Under the pieces are notes generated by a model. That model made no database searches. It was not told the DNA's origin and saw only the letters and a list, made by a program, of their open reading frames with translations. The position numbers were made by a program, and so were the translations under genes. A stretch of 64,000 bases of DNA. Origin: Cryptomeria japonica. Its lineage: Eukaryota; Streptophyta; Pinopsida; Cupressales; Cupressaceae. Below are positions 25,159 to 36,624 of the stretch, in pieces; position 1 is the first letter of the stretch; every line of letters begins with the position of its first letter. Location of the stretch: NCBI RefSeq assembly GCF_030272615.1, contig NC_081413.1, forward strand, positions 449,606,538-449,670,537, written 5' to 3'.

Positions 25159-26626
25159 TGATAACTCAATGATGAATGGATAGTACCAAACCAGTACTGA
25201 GAGGGAGGGTGAATCAGTATAGACAAAAACACAATCCTAAACTAGTTTGTCAATAGACACTATGCTTAGGCAGACAAACAATAACACCTGTCTTGAATAG
25301 TGTACAACCGACAAAACCCAGAGTAACTGAGACAAGGATAAACCGATTGACACTTATCTTCTCATACAATCTAATACTTCATTTTCATTTCACCCTAGTG
25401 TATGAACAGGTAATCTACCATCAAAGATATATATATAAACAGCTAGATCAACATGATTCACCGCTTGTCAGAAAACAACATATTATCACATGAAAAAGAC
25501 ATCACATATGACACACATATTTTTCACGTGGAAACCCAACTGGGAAAAACCACGGTGGGGATTAATACCCACAAGCTTGGTTTTGAACTCTTTAGAAGTC
25601 CGCTCTATTAGGAGCCTTGTCCGGTTAAAGACTGATACAATAGGTTCTGTTAGGAACCAATCCTGTTAGGGATCACCCAGTTAAGGGATGGCTAGAATAC
25701 CCTGTTAAGGGTTAAACCCTATTAAAGGTTACCTTGTTAGAGAATTTCAAGAACTCAATAGTTTTGAGTCACCCTATTAAAGGATTTACAACAAGCCGGT
25801 TAAAGATACCCTGTTAAGGGATTTCCCAACTGTTGAGGTGGTTTGAGATCAACAGGTATTACAATGATCTGGTAACAACACTCAATGCCAATGCAAATCC
25901 GCTTTATGTCCTCTTCACCTTCTACACTTACACTCTGCATGTATCACTTCTCTCCTTTGCTCTGGAAAGAATCATGTATCTCTTCTCTTGGATACACACA
26001 CACAACTTTTTCCAACAACCTCAGAAAGAAACACAACATCGACCTTATAGGAAACAGATAGGCTAGTAGCATAAACCCTAAACTCTAAACCTGTTAGGTT
26101 AAGGAATTCAAATGGTTCATTCCTAACCATTAAGCATATTGCATTAAATGCAATAGACTTGATCCAATCTCAAGACATTCTCCATCGTTCATTTTCAATT
26201 GATTTCATGGCGGCTGATAACCCATCACGCATTATCACCGTTTACAAGCTTCGCACATTTGTGAGGTAAATGGGAACAATCTCCTTCATGCAAGGTCCTT
26301 CACACATACAACGCTATGGTGGAAACATGATCTGTTCTTCATTACAATACTAACTCATCACACAAAGTCACCGGTTGAGCCACACAGGCTTGAAGCACTT
26401 CAACTGGAAACCCTAAAGATGAGACTACCAACTAGTAGTCATACAAAGCTTCCATGTGTCGGCTCCCATAACCACATGCTGGTTCACCTTGAACAAACAC
26501 ACCACTTCACTTTGGCACAAATTCTAGTTCATAGTGTTATACCGGTTCTCTTCTGTTCAGCATATTGACATCAATGACAACACACAATGTCATTATGTCC
26601 TCATACCGGTTCGCATAATGCCAATA
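25159..26626 (-). mobile_element. 5' LTR of copia G
   Basis: 1468 bp, from TGATAACTCAATGATG to ATAATGCCAATA (terminal CA mutated to TA). It is collinear with 19243-20743, including the CCTGTTAAGGG-type array (25635-25830). It is followed immediately by the right copy of the ATTTC target duplication. Confidence 0.9.
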
Positions 26627-26631
26627 ATTTC

Positions 26632-27699
26632 ATCTACCTTTTGCTTTCCTTTCTCATTTTCTTTACCATTGCTAACTAGTTTAGTCTTTCTTATACAGTA
26701 TTTAGCAATATGACCTATTTTGTTGTATGAATATCATGTAACATTGTTCTTTTGAAGTGGTTTGACATATCTGGTGTCATTATTTGATGTACATTGATTA
26801 GCCAAATGTCCAAATTTTCCACATGCATGACATTTAACATTCATTCTGTAATCTTTTGACTTATGACCATATTTCTTGCAATCTGTACATTGACTGGGAA
26901 CTGAATTGTAGTTTTGATTTTCTCTATTTCTACATTGTTTAGCCATATGCCCAAATTTATTACAAAAAAAGAATCTACCATTGAATTTGTAAGCATTAGA
27001 TTGCCTTATTGGTTTCCTCTAGTCTGATGAGTTCTGCATACTGGTTGTCTGATCTTCATTTGCAGTACCGGAGCTTTTGCCTTGTACAAATTCAACTCCT
27101 CTAGAATATTCACTCCGCCTTTGTCTTTTCAATAAATCATCCAACTATGCAACACTAATCTTGCATTTTTCTTTATACTCACTTGCAGTAGTCATATCAT
27201 CTCTCAGAGTTAATATTTGTCTTTCAAGCTCTTGTTCATTATTCTGGGATTGTACCAAATTAGTTTTCAACATATGATTCTCATGAACCAATCTGCCACA
27301 TTCTTCATAATTGTTGTTTAGAGATACAACAAGATTTTATTCCTTCTTCTTTCTATCCTCAATATCCTTTGACATCCTCATATTCAGGTCTTGCATTTTA
27401 TTCTTCATGAGCATGTTTGCTTGACTCAGATTCTGACATTGTTCCTTAAGTGCATTTTTCTCTTCATCATCTTGGTTTTGCAAAAGTTCCTTTCTCCTAG
27501 CTTGAGTAGATGATAACCTTTCTTGTAGAACAAGAATGAAATCATTAGTAGAATTCAATTCATCTTGCAGTTTTAAGTTCTTCATCCTTTCAGCATCATA
27601 ATCCTCAAGTGTCATCTCAAGTTGCTTCTCCATAGCCATATTCAATGATTCTGATTTCAGGATCTTCCTCAAGCTGTTAAAATTCCTCTGAGGCACCAA
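26632..27699 (-). pseudogene. Element A first protein: coiled coil plus CCHC array
   Basis: The minus strand from 27699 encodes a 120-residue hydrophilic stretch (MEKQLEMTLEDYDAERMKN...) with strong coiled-coil character. After a stop at 27337 the coding sense continues (SQNNEQELERQILTLRDD) and leads to an array of up to four retroviral-type zinc knuckles (about 26680-26980). One is complete (CHACGKFGHLANQC). The others lack one or more Cys: FFFCNKFGHMAKQC, CTDCKKYGHKSKDY and YSYNKIGHIAKYC. The reading continues past 26632 to the other side of insertion G. This resembles a nucleocapsid-bearing gag, but with more knuckles than the single one seen in C, D and G. Confidence 0.65.
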
Positions 27700-27734
27700 A
27701 ACCTGACACCAATATAATATTTTACCTTATTATT

Positions 27735-30700
27735 GTTGTCACTTGGGATTGCACCCGTAATGCTAAGTTCGAAAACTAGCAATCCTATGAAACATGGAAA
27801 CACCTTCGAGCTTGTGGGTTGCTCAAAGTGAAGGTGAATCTCCAGAGATCAGGTCAGCTTCCTATTTGGTGAATCTCTTGTAAATACTATTGATAAGAAA
27901 AGGGATAGAAAGGGATAGAAAGCTTGTATGTAATGAAAAACCTATCCTAATGAAGGTGATCCACTAGAAATCTTATCTGAGATCTACAACCTGCTTAACT
28001 CACAAAACCTTCAACAAATAACCTTGATTGCTCCACAACTCAACTCAACATGTAGATGCATAAATATTTCGTAGAAAGGGATGAATTTAATGCATGCATG
28101 AAGGAAAACATCAAGTTTTCACAACTTCAAGCAATTAAAATCAACTAACACAAACTAGAACCTGCAACTAACACATATCTCCTTGCACCACAAATTGACT
28201 GAATGAGACAAGTTAGAGGATAAAAATCACAGGAAAATATCAAATCATTCATTCACTAGATAATACAAGAACTGCCAAGAAGGAAATCTACTACTATATT
28301 ATTGAAAAAATAAAGGAGTGTTGTTGTTACAAAACTCAAATACAACTGAGCTACAATGCTTTTTTGTAAAAGTGTGTATGCAAAAAGATAGAACCAGAGG
28401 GAAAAAAGAAGGAGAGAACGAATATATAGAAATCATGATGAATCCCCTTCAAAAACTCTAAAAACATTGCCTGCAAAAATCCTTGGCCGAATCTGCCCAA
28501 AAAAATGGCATAAAAACTCATGCATAATCTGTAAAATAATAATCTTTACTGCTCAAAAGGACTGCCACTGATCCTCCTATAAGAAAATCTGCATATCTAA
28601 ATGTGAAAAATAGTTATCCCCATGTGAAAGCTGCATGATGAACTGAACTGTGACTATATTTAAAAGAAATCCCACTGAGAAAATGTTATGCATCCCTTGG
28701 CAACTTCTCTCCATGTTGAAAACTTCTGTTAAAAATGGTTGTGGAAATGATCTCCCTATTTTGCAAGCTTTCCAATGGTATGTAACACTTTCAAATTTAG
28801 ATAATCAATTGCATTATTCTTTCATGTAGAAATCATATCCTTGCTTGGGGGGCTTTTCACTATTCGAACAACCAGTTCTGAGTCCACCATGCAATTTAAT
28901 ATTATTGCCAGCCATTGGATTGCCTGCATTGACCATGGTCGCTTGCAAATACTTTTTTGGTTTACTTCTTAGCAGGCCCCACCATTTGTCGCCAAGTCGC
29001 TATGCTAACCAATGAGCATTTTTATCTTGCGGTATAGCGATGGTCGTTGATCTGTCAGGAACCTGCTTGCCTTTTAGTCTGGTTGTTTTCTTTTATCTTC
29101 TTGGGCCCATGGGAACAAGTGATGCTAATGTACTTTGAACCATTTTGAAGCATTGAACCAATTTGAACTGGTTCAAAGTTCAAGTTCAAATTTGACATAA
29201 AAATATAGACATCTACTTTTCTGTAGAATTTTGCCATATGTCAGCCTCTGATTTTCTCAAGGGTCCACTTTGTCTGCCATCTGGACCGCCATCTGGATAG
29301 GACCCAACTTGTCGCCAAGTCACATCGATAACTGGGCAAGCAAGTTTTCCTTGCAGCTTAGCGACCACCATCGGATTTGTGCGATCACTGTTGGATGTGA
29401 TCAATTTGTTCGATCTTTACTCTTGGTCTGCCTTGGTTCTTCATCTTCTCTCTACCATGTGGCACATCCTTATTCATTCTAAATCCACCTGGATGGCCAC
29501 TTGGATGGCCACATCATCAGTCACCAAGTCGCATGAGATAACTAGCAAGGATATTAGTCTTGCAGTATAGCGATGGCCATTGATCTACCCTCAAACTGCT
29601 CGATCTTTAACCTCTCAGTGGCTCACCTCCCCTTTGCCTTTTCTGCACATGCTTTGTCGCCAAGTCTCTATGATAAATGGCCAACTTCTTTCTATAGCGG
29701 TATAGAAATGGCCCTTAGATCCTTTGGACTACCATTGATCTTTCCTGAACTTGCTCTATCTTTAGCACCGACTGATCTTCTCTCTTGAGTCGCGTGTAAA
29801 CATGTGTCACCACTTGATTGGCTCTAGAGATCCACTTGGGCACCACCTGTCTACCACATCATCAGTTGCCACACATCTTTCTCTATCGGATCTCTTCTTT
29901 TGCCCAAACTACCCCTTCGACAAGCCGCTTACCAGTTTCATTGATATTATTATGTCGATGAAACTAAGCCTTCGGTGAAACTTTTTCGGGACTTATCACG
30001 ACCAAGATTTGCTCAATGTCGCCCATCCCTACCATGTCACCAGTGACTAGACCACCACCTATCTACCACCTGTATTTGGTCTTATACTCTCTTTTCTGCC
30101 ACATCATCAGTCGCCAAGTCACAGCGATAATCCAGTGCTCATCTTTTCATTGCGACATAGCAACAACCGTTAGATCGCTTCCATCACTGTTGATCTTTCT
30201 TCAACTGCTCGACCTTTAACCCTGACTGATGTTCTCTCTTATGCCATGTGTCAACATGTGTCACTGCTTCATTGGCTCATGAGATCCGCTTGGGCACCAC
30301 CTATCTGCCACATCATCAGTCACCAGGTCGCAGCGATAATCAGTGAGCATCTAACCATAGCGCCTTAGCAACCATCATTAGATCTTTTGCTTGACTATTG
30401 GATGTGATCAATCAAATTGATCTTTACCTTCTTCTTTATGGTCTGATGCAAAATTTGGGTCGCCTTGAGCTATGCATGCGCGCGGGATCCACCAGGCCAC
30501 GAGCTACCTCTTTTTGCCAAAATAGTTAAATTTGACTTTGGTTTTAAATACAAAAAAGATCCTCCTTGCGACCAATGTGGGATAAATGTTCTTCATGCCT
30601 GGCAACTGAAAACACTTGGAAGTTATCTGACTTTTTAAATAAACCTCTTTGGCACCCACGTAAAAATTTTACATAGGTCGATTGCATTTGAGTTTATTTT

Positions 30701-30956
30701 GGCCTTACATCAGCCCCACCATTTCATCTATGAAGGAGCATAAATACTTTTGTGATCTACAACATGCTGAGCTCAACCCTCGTGGGAGCCTATTTTAACC
30801 CAAATGTTGCATTGCTTTCCTATATCTGCACATGAAGAAAACAAGTTAGAAAAAATAGTGCATTTCTTCTTGGTTCATGATTTGGACTTTTTTCAAAAAT
30901 GAATGCAAGGCTTCATTAGGGAACCAAATTTGGCATTGTGCAAAATTTTGGTAACA
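27735..30956 (-). mobile_element. 3' LTR of element B
   Basis: It runs from TGTTGTCACTTGGG to TTTTGGTAACA, 3222 bp. It matches 33801-34669 plus 56521-57691 plus 59248-60508, with about 8% mismatch in a sampled segment. The region 28980-30400 consists of about six degenerate units of 150-400 bp, each beginning CGCCAAGTCGC or similar and containing GCGGTATAGCGATGG or similar, followed by a GTTGATCT...CTCGATCTTTA block. No protein-coding sequence is convincing. Confidence 0.88.
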
Positions 30957-31191
30957 TTTTTGGTGACCTCTCAAGGGTGTTTGCCTGCTAAATAGTAGAA
31001 TCTAGTAGCCTAGCATATCCATTAGGCATTGAGTCAATTTTGCCTTTCTCAAAATCTGGAACTGCATCTCAGCACTCTAAAAATGAAACTACAAAGGCTC
31101 TACATACATCTAAGCCTGCACAGTATACAATTTTCACTTCTTGAAACACCAAAACTAAAAACTGAACTCAAACTAAAAAAACTACTCTATC
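30957..31191 (-). other. Element B interior, noncoding end
   Basis: It starts TTTTTGGTGACCTCTC immediately after the LTR end. That is the inverted, diverged counterpart of the other interior end (TTTTTGGCACCCCC... on the minus strand at 33800). No open frame is seen. Confidence 0.5.
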
Positions 31192-33576
31192 CTACCCTAG
31201 CCAAGTGTGAAACCTGGTTGTATAAAACCATTCACTATAACATCCTTTTCTTCCTAGCTTAGGATGTTTCAAACTCTTATAAACAACTGACGAGAAATGA
31301 TGAATGAAGAGGTTCCTCACATAATGTTGTAAGACTATTGTAAGTATGAAAATAAGGTGGCCTACCTCCTTTTTTTGCTCATATATACTTCTATCTGTGA
31401 GGTTATAGGTAAGATGATAACCTTTTACTGAAGCTTCATTTTTAGGCATAAGCTCATCTTGTATTGTCTTTTTGGCCTCCAATCTAGAAATATATCTAAT
31501 AGGACAACCCCTTGTATGAATGAAGCTTGGGCTCCCCTTGCTGGTTTCTTCTTGGTTAACTATCTTGAACCATAACTATTTCCTCCACCTAAGTATGTTG
31601 ATCAAAAAAATTTCTTTCCAAAGGTATCAAGTTGTCAGCAAGATTAGAACAAAAATCTTCAATGATGTTTGAGAAAATACTCACTTCTCGGTCAATTTCA
31701 CTATGCTGAGTATTGTTTATTGTAATTAGCTGATTGTTTTCAGCACTCATATCTTGGAAATCTGTGTCTTGCTGATTTTCTTTCTCTACCTAAACCAGAT
31801 TTGCATCCAGATCAACCTCTTGAACTTGCTCAACAATGCTGCTTTTTGTTTTCTCTAAATCATCCCAAAAAGAGTCCTCTTCATTATTGTTTTCAATCTG
31901 CTGACGAAGAGGATTGTCTACTACCTTGTTGCAGCTCTCTTGTGCGATCAAAACAATAATGTTTTGAACCTCTTCTTGTTGTGGTGAAGTTGGTATGGCT
32001 GCAATCTGAAGTTCATTTTCCTCATCTTTCACAAAAAGTGGCAGCTCATCAAACAAATTAGTTAGAACTTGACAATTATCAACCTTTTCTAGATTTTGAA
32101 CCTACAATTCTTCATTTATAACCTCTTCTTTTTGTTGTAACAAATCTAACCTATCATCTTGAATATCATAAGCATGCATCTTAATAGGTGAGAGAAATAA
32201 TTTATTTTCACTACCTCTTTTTCTTGATCTTCAACTTGAATATCTTGAGGAAGCAAGATATCAATGGGTTCTTCAGGAATGAATTTTTGAGGCTCTTGAA
32301 CTAAAAGATGTTGTCTAAAATTTGGGAACACAAATCTGCGAGGCTCTTCTTTAATAGGTTGATTCAAGATGGGATTTTCTTGAATGATCCTTTTATAGGG
32401 ATGCACTTGTTCAATAATAGGTTCTTGAAATGATTGAGGACTCCTAAAACTAGGAATTTTAAAATTAGGAGATTTAGAAGACTCACTATGTTTGAAACTT
32501 GGTATTTTGATCTTGGAAGTCTCTTGATTGGCAGATAATAACCTCATCTACATCTCCTTTGTAGCGCTCTATTTTTGAAGCTCTTCTTCAAACCGTCTTT
32601 TTTCCATTTCATATTGAACATTATCTGCATGTGTTACCTTTTATTTGGTAGGAGAAGGTACTCTTACTAGAGGTGCTTGGCTGAAACCAGGCATTGGAAG
32701 AATCTGATCTTTCTGAAATTGAACTGATAAAGCCTTCATTTGCTCATTTTTTGTTGCCATCACCTTTGCAAGCTACTCTTCATGCTGCCTTTTTTGGTCT
32801 TCCATCTCTTGCTGCTTTAATGTGTCTTGCCTATCATAACACCACTCTTGAGATTCAACATGATCAATCAAATAAACTTGTGAATTTTCTTCACAAGGAT
32901 GCTCTTGATCAATTGTTGGCTGAATTTTCTCATATGTGGGCTCATTAAGCATGAAACACATGGTGTTAAACAAATGGATTTCCTTACCAAATAAAGGGCT
33001 TGGAAAAATACCCGCTGGGCCTTCTTCTTATTTAAGCACAAGATCTTGCAATGAAAGAGGAGATATTGATTGTAACTCTAACTTGGTGAGCTTCTGATCA
33101 TATTGCCTTTTTTGGACTAACAACTGATTTGCAAACTTCTTACCTTGTTCCTTCAATTTCTGCTCATAAAATTGAGCTTGCAAATCTAACTCTTCTTGAT
33201 CATGAAGATAGGCTTGATGAGCCCACTCATCTTGCTACTAATCTAAATTCTTGTTAGCCTCATCGATATGCACAACATAGCCTTGCAATATACTATTGAT
33301 GGATTGTAGGTCTTTGAAATGCTTTTCTGCCATATCATTGATCCATCTAAGCTCTGAAGCATATTGATTTGCATCATTAAAAATTCCATGAGACTGATTA
33401 TAGGTTGGGTTAGGTTTCCATGCAAACTGAGTTGTTGTGGGTGGGTGGTAAGAAGGATAAACTTGTTGGTTATTATCTACAATATGGCTATTTGGGTATT
33501 AATGATAAGAAGCATTTTGGACAAAATTCTCATAATACGGAGGTGGGTTATTATATTGTCCCTGGAAATTAGACAT
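31192..33576 (-). pseudogene. Element B internal protein, Gln/Glu-rich, unrecognised
   Basis: The ATG at 33576 gives MSNFQGQYNNPPPYYENFVQ. The same frame, with stops, passes through QYASELRWINDMAEKHFKDLQ, a Gln/Lys/Glu-rich coiled-coil stretch (about 33060-33240), 32973-32773, and 32547-32146 with repeated KIPSF motifs and many Pro and Glu. Further open stretches are 32056-31790 (other frame) and 31482-31192. I find no zinc knuckle, protease or polymerase motif. It may be a diverged gag of a non-autonomous gypsy-like element; the function is unknown. Confidence 0.5.
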
Positions 33577-33778
33577 CTTTATTCATATAAAGAATTGTAA
33601 ACTAAAAATTTAGAATTGTTTTGAATCATACCAACACTTAGACTGTTGAAACTAGTAGATTTATAACTCGGAGTTGCCAGGTGTGGGTAGATCTTGCCTC
33701 CAAAGGTTGAATTTTCTAATTTTCACACCAAAAATCAGAAGTGTGTGGAAACACTTTGGATTAAAACAAACCAAAGAG

Positions 33779-33796
33779 GTCCCACCGGGGGTGCCA
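33779..33796 (-). promoter_or_regulatory. Putative primer-binding site of element B
   Basis: On the minus strand TGGCACCCCCGGTGGGAC lies four bases from the LTR end at 33801. It begins with the TGG that pairs with a tRNA CCA tail. I cannot name the tRNA. The element clearly does not use the initiator-Met site used by the copia elements and D. Confidence 0.45.
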
Positions 33797-33800
33797 AAAA

Positions 33801-34669
33801 TAGTTGCCACTGAGGATTGCACCTATGATGCTAAGTTCAAAAACTAGCAATCCTGTGAAATATGGAAACACCTTTGAGCTTGTGGCTTGCTCAAACTGAA
33901 GGTGAATCTCCAGAGATCAGGTCAGCTTCCTGTTTGGTGAATCTCTTGTAAATACTATTGATAAGAAAAGGAATAGAAAGGGATGGAAAGCTTGTATGTA
34001 ATGAAAAACCTATCCTAATGAAGGTGATGTACCAAAAAATCTTATATGAGATCTGCAACCTGCTTAACTCACAAAACCTTCAACAAATAACCTTGATTGC
34101 TTCACAACTCAACTGTAAATGTAGATGCATAAATATTTCCTAGAAAGGGATGAATTTAATGCATGCATGAAGGGAAACAACAAGTTTTCACAACTTCAAG
34201 CAATTAAAATTAACTAACACAAACTAGAACCTGCAACTAACACATATCTCCTTGCACCACAAATTGGCTGAATGAGATAAATTAGAGAATAAAAATCATA
34301 GGAAAATATCAAATCATTCATTCACTAGATAATACAAGAAGTGCCAAGAAGGAAATTTGCTGCTATATTATTAAAAAAAAAAAGGAGTGTTGTTGTTACA
34401 AAACTCAAATACTGCTGAGCTACAATACTTTTTGCAAAAGTGTGTATGCAAAAATAAAGAACCAAAGGGAAAAAGGAAGGAGAGAAGGAATATATAGAAA
34501 TCATGATGAATCCCCTTCAAAAACCCTAAAAACATTGCATGAGAAAAGCCCTGGGTGAATTTGTCCCAAAAAATGGCATAAAAACTCATGCATAATCTGT
34601 AAAATAATAATCTTTACTGCTCAAAAGGACTTCCACTAATCCTCCTATAAGAAAATATGCATAGCTAAA
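33801..34669 (-). mobile_element. 5' LTR of element B, part 1
   Basis: It opens TAGTTGCCACTGAGGATTG, aligning with TGTTGTCACTTGGGATTG of the other LTR. It ends at the CTAAA target site (34665-34669) where element C inserted. Confidence 0.88.
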
Positions 34670-36149
34670 TGTTAGTTCTGATACTTAATATAAGTATAGA
34701 TCCAATAGACAACAAGATGAGAGGGGGGGGGGGTGAATCATACAAACTTAATCATCTATAAAAACATCAGATTCAACCTCAATAACATATATATTAGTCA
34801 TATAACCAAAAAATGTCAAACATGCAAACTCAAAAGCATATGAACAATATAAACCTCATAACACCAGATTTAATGTGGAAACCCGAATAGGGAAAAACCA
34901 CTATGGGATTTTGGACCCACTAAGAAATATACTCTTCTAGAGTATGCTCGGTTAAAAGAAAATCATGTTAAAGATTACAAACACATTGCTAGATGTGACC
35001 CGGTTAAGGGATTTCCCTCAAATCTATTAGGATCTTCACTTTGTTAGAAGTGACCTTGTCAAAGGATTTCAAACACTCAATTAGAATGTCACCTTGTTAG
35101 AGGATTTACATATAAGACTATTAAGTCCACTCGGTTAAGAGATTTCCTATCACTTTCACAAAATAATAGTAATACAATCTATTTGCAACTTTACATCTAA
35201 AATGCTAAATAAGATTCCTATTTGTTCAATACAATCTAGACATAGAACTAATCTTGTCTATCTGCTGGGCATCAATACTCTATTATTCTAATAGGTCTTC
35301 AAGCTTCTGTGCTCGGTAATCACTATGTAGCATCCCTGTGCATACACTTGCTAGCATTCATTGTTTATCAATAGTTTCCTATTTATAAACAATCTTCTAA
35401 CCACTTAATCTCCTTGATCACATTTCCCATGATCAATCATAGCCATCAGATCTTCAATCTTGTCCAGGTTCATTGTATCTTTTGATCTGAAAATATTTTA
35501 CCCTGCCTTGGAACTTGCACATTCACTTTGGAACTTGTGTTAGGGTAATGCAGTTCAATCTAAGCTATAGATCTTCTTGCTGACTTTCCATTGCCTTAGA
35601 TTCGTTTAACAAACTTCTTCCATGGCTTGCCAATCATTGATCCACTCTAGCTCATCAGCTTCTTTCATTAAATATGACATGTAAACATTTAATGCATTCT
35701 GTTATAGCTCGGTTACAAGTAGGTGAATACTAAACTTCACTCGGTAGACATTCTGTCTTCATTAACCGACTACGATAACCTTAGGGTTTACTAACTAGGT
35801 TCTTTGCTTGATAACATAGTATAGTATTAACCTTTACATTTTACAACATATGTATGATGTTAAAACAATCTAAAACATGAAGATCTCATCATTGTCTAAC
35901 TTGGTAGTAGTTGCCCATTGAATAACTTATCCCCTTATTCATCATATTCTTTCCTATGTCTTTACCAACTTCTTTATAATCTTCATATCATATTTCTCAA
36001 GATATGGCAACATCATACTGAATTAGAAAATCAATTTCTTGACATCAATGACAAAATAATAATATCAAGATAGTAAAACATCTTTAATCAGTTATGTCCA
36101 TAATCATCAACAACCTTCTCAATATCCTTATGATGTAGTATTGCCAACA
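34670..36149 (-). mobile_element. 3' LTR of copia C
   Basis: 1480 bp, TGTTAGTTCTGATAC to TATTGCCAACA. It carries the G-tract module (34717-34738, with a run of about 10 G), the GTGGAAACCC...GGGAAAAACCACTATGGG module near 34875, and a GGTTAAGGGATTTCC-type array (34945-35150). Confidence 0.92.
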
Positions 36150-36163
36150 ATCTCCCCCTTTGG
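36150..36163 (-). promoter_or_regulatory. Polypurine tract of copia C
   Basis: ATCTCCCCCTTTGG on the plus strand, that is CCAAAGGGGGAGAT on the minus strand, abuts the 3' LTR. Confidence 0.8.
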
Positions 36164-36624
36164 CATTGATGGCAAAACCAATTGATTTGATCTTTAAAAG
36201 ATTCGGATTGCTATGATTCTGAAATGCTGAAATTCTCTCCCCCATACATTAGACTTCTCTTCTGTTTTCAATCTTTATTTCAATCTGTAGTCTTTTCTCA
36301 GTCTTCTCCCCTTTTGTAGGTCTTCTCCCCTTTTGGTCTTCTCCCCCTGGGTAGGTCTTCTCCCCCTTTTACAACAATGCCAAAAATAAAAAGAACTAAA
36401 ACATAATTTCTTTCTATAAGAAGTTATTGCCTGCTGTTGTGTATCAACTGGGTCTCGGTCAGAGCATTTGTCTTCAATTCCTGTTCCCTGTATCATTCTC
36501 TATATTATCCCAGTATTAATTCCAGTACACTTTCAGAAAAACATTCTAAAGTGTATCAATCCAGCATCAGCTCCCCAAAAGATATTTAATAGAGTCATCA
36601 AAGTGATGTTTTCACCGAACTCGG
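36164..36624 (-). other. Copia C 3' untranslated region with repeated C/T tracts
   Basis: Noncoding. Between 36230 and 36370 the block GTCTTCTCCCCTTTTG recurs about four times. On the minus strand these are purine tracts resembling extra copies of the polypurine primer. Confidence 0.55.

Larger units (their letters stand above)
19243..26626 (-). mobile_element. Copia element G, complete but decayed
   Basis: A 7.4 kb insertion is bounded by the target duplication ATTTC (19238-19242 and 26627-26631). LTRs are 19243-20743 and 25159-26626, the polypurine tract lies at 20744-20757 and the initiator-Met primer site at 25145-25156. The interior carries gag, protease, integrase, RT and RNase H in copia order on the minus strand. 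It split element A within a coding region. LTR pair divergence is about 10% in a sampled segment. Confidence 0.93.

Noticed and set aside
30010-30240. 67-codon frame 30016-30219 and its copy at 59513-59746 as a conserved gene
   Set aside because: The two are the same place in the two LTRs of B, with substitutions not biased to third positions as far as I can see.
27735-30956. Plus-strand orientation for element B
   Set aside because: TTTTTGGTGACC after the left LTR could be a primer site, but the only long coding frame is on the minus strand and the better primer-like sequence is at 33779-33796. I keep minus at moderate confidence.
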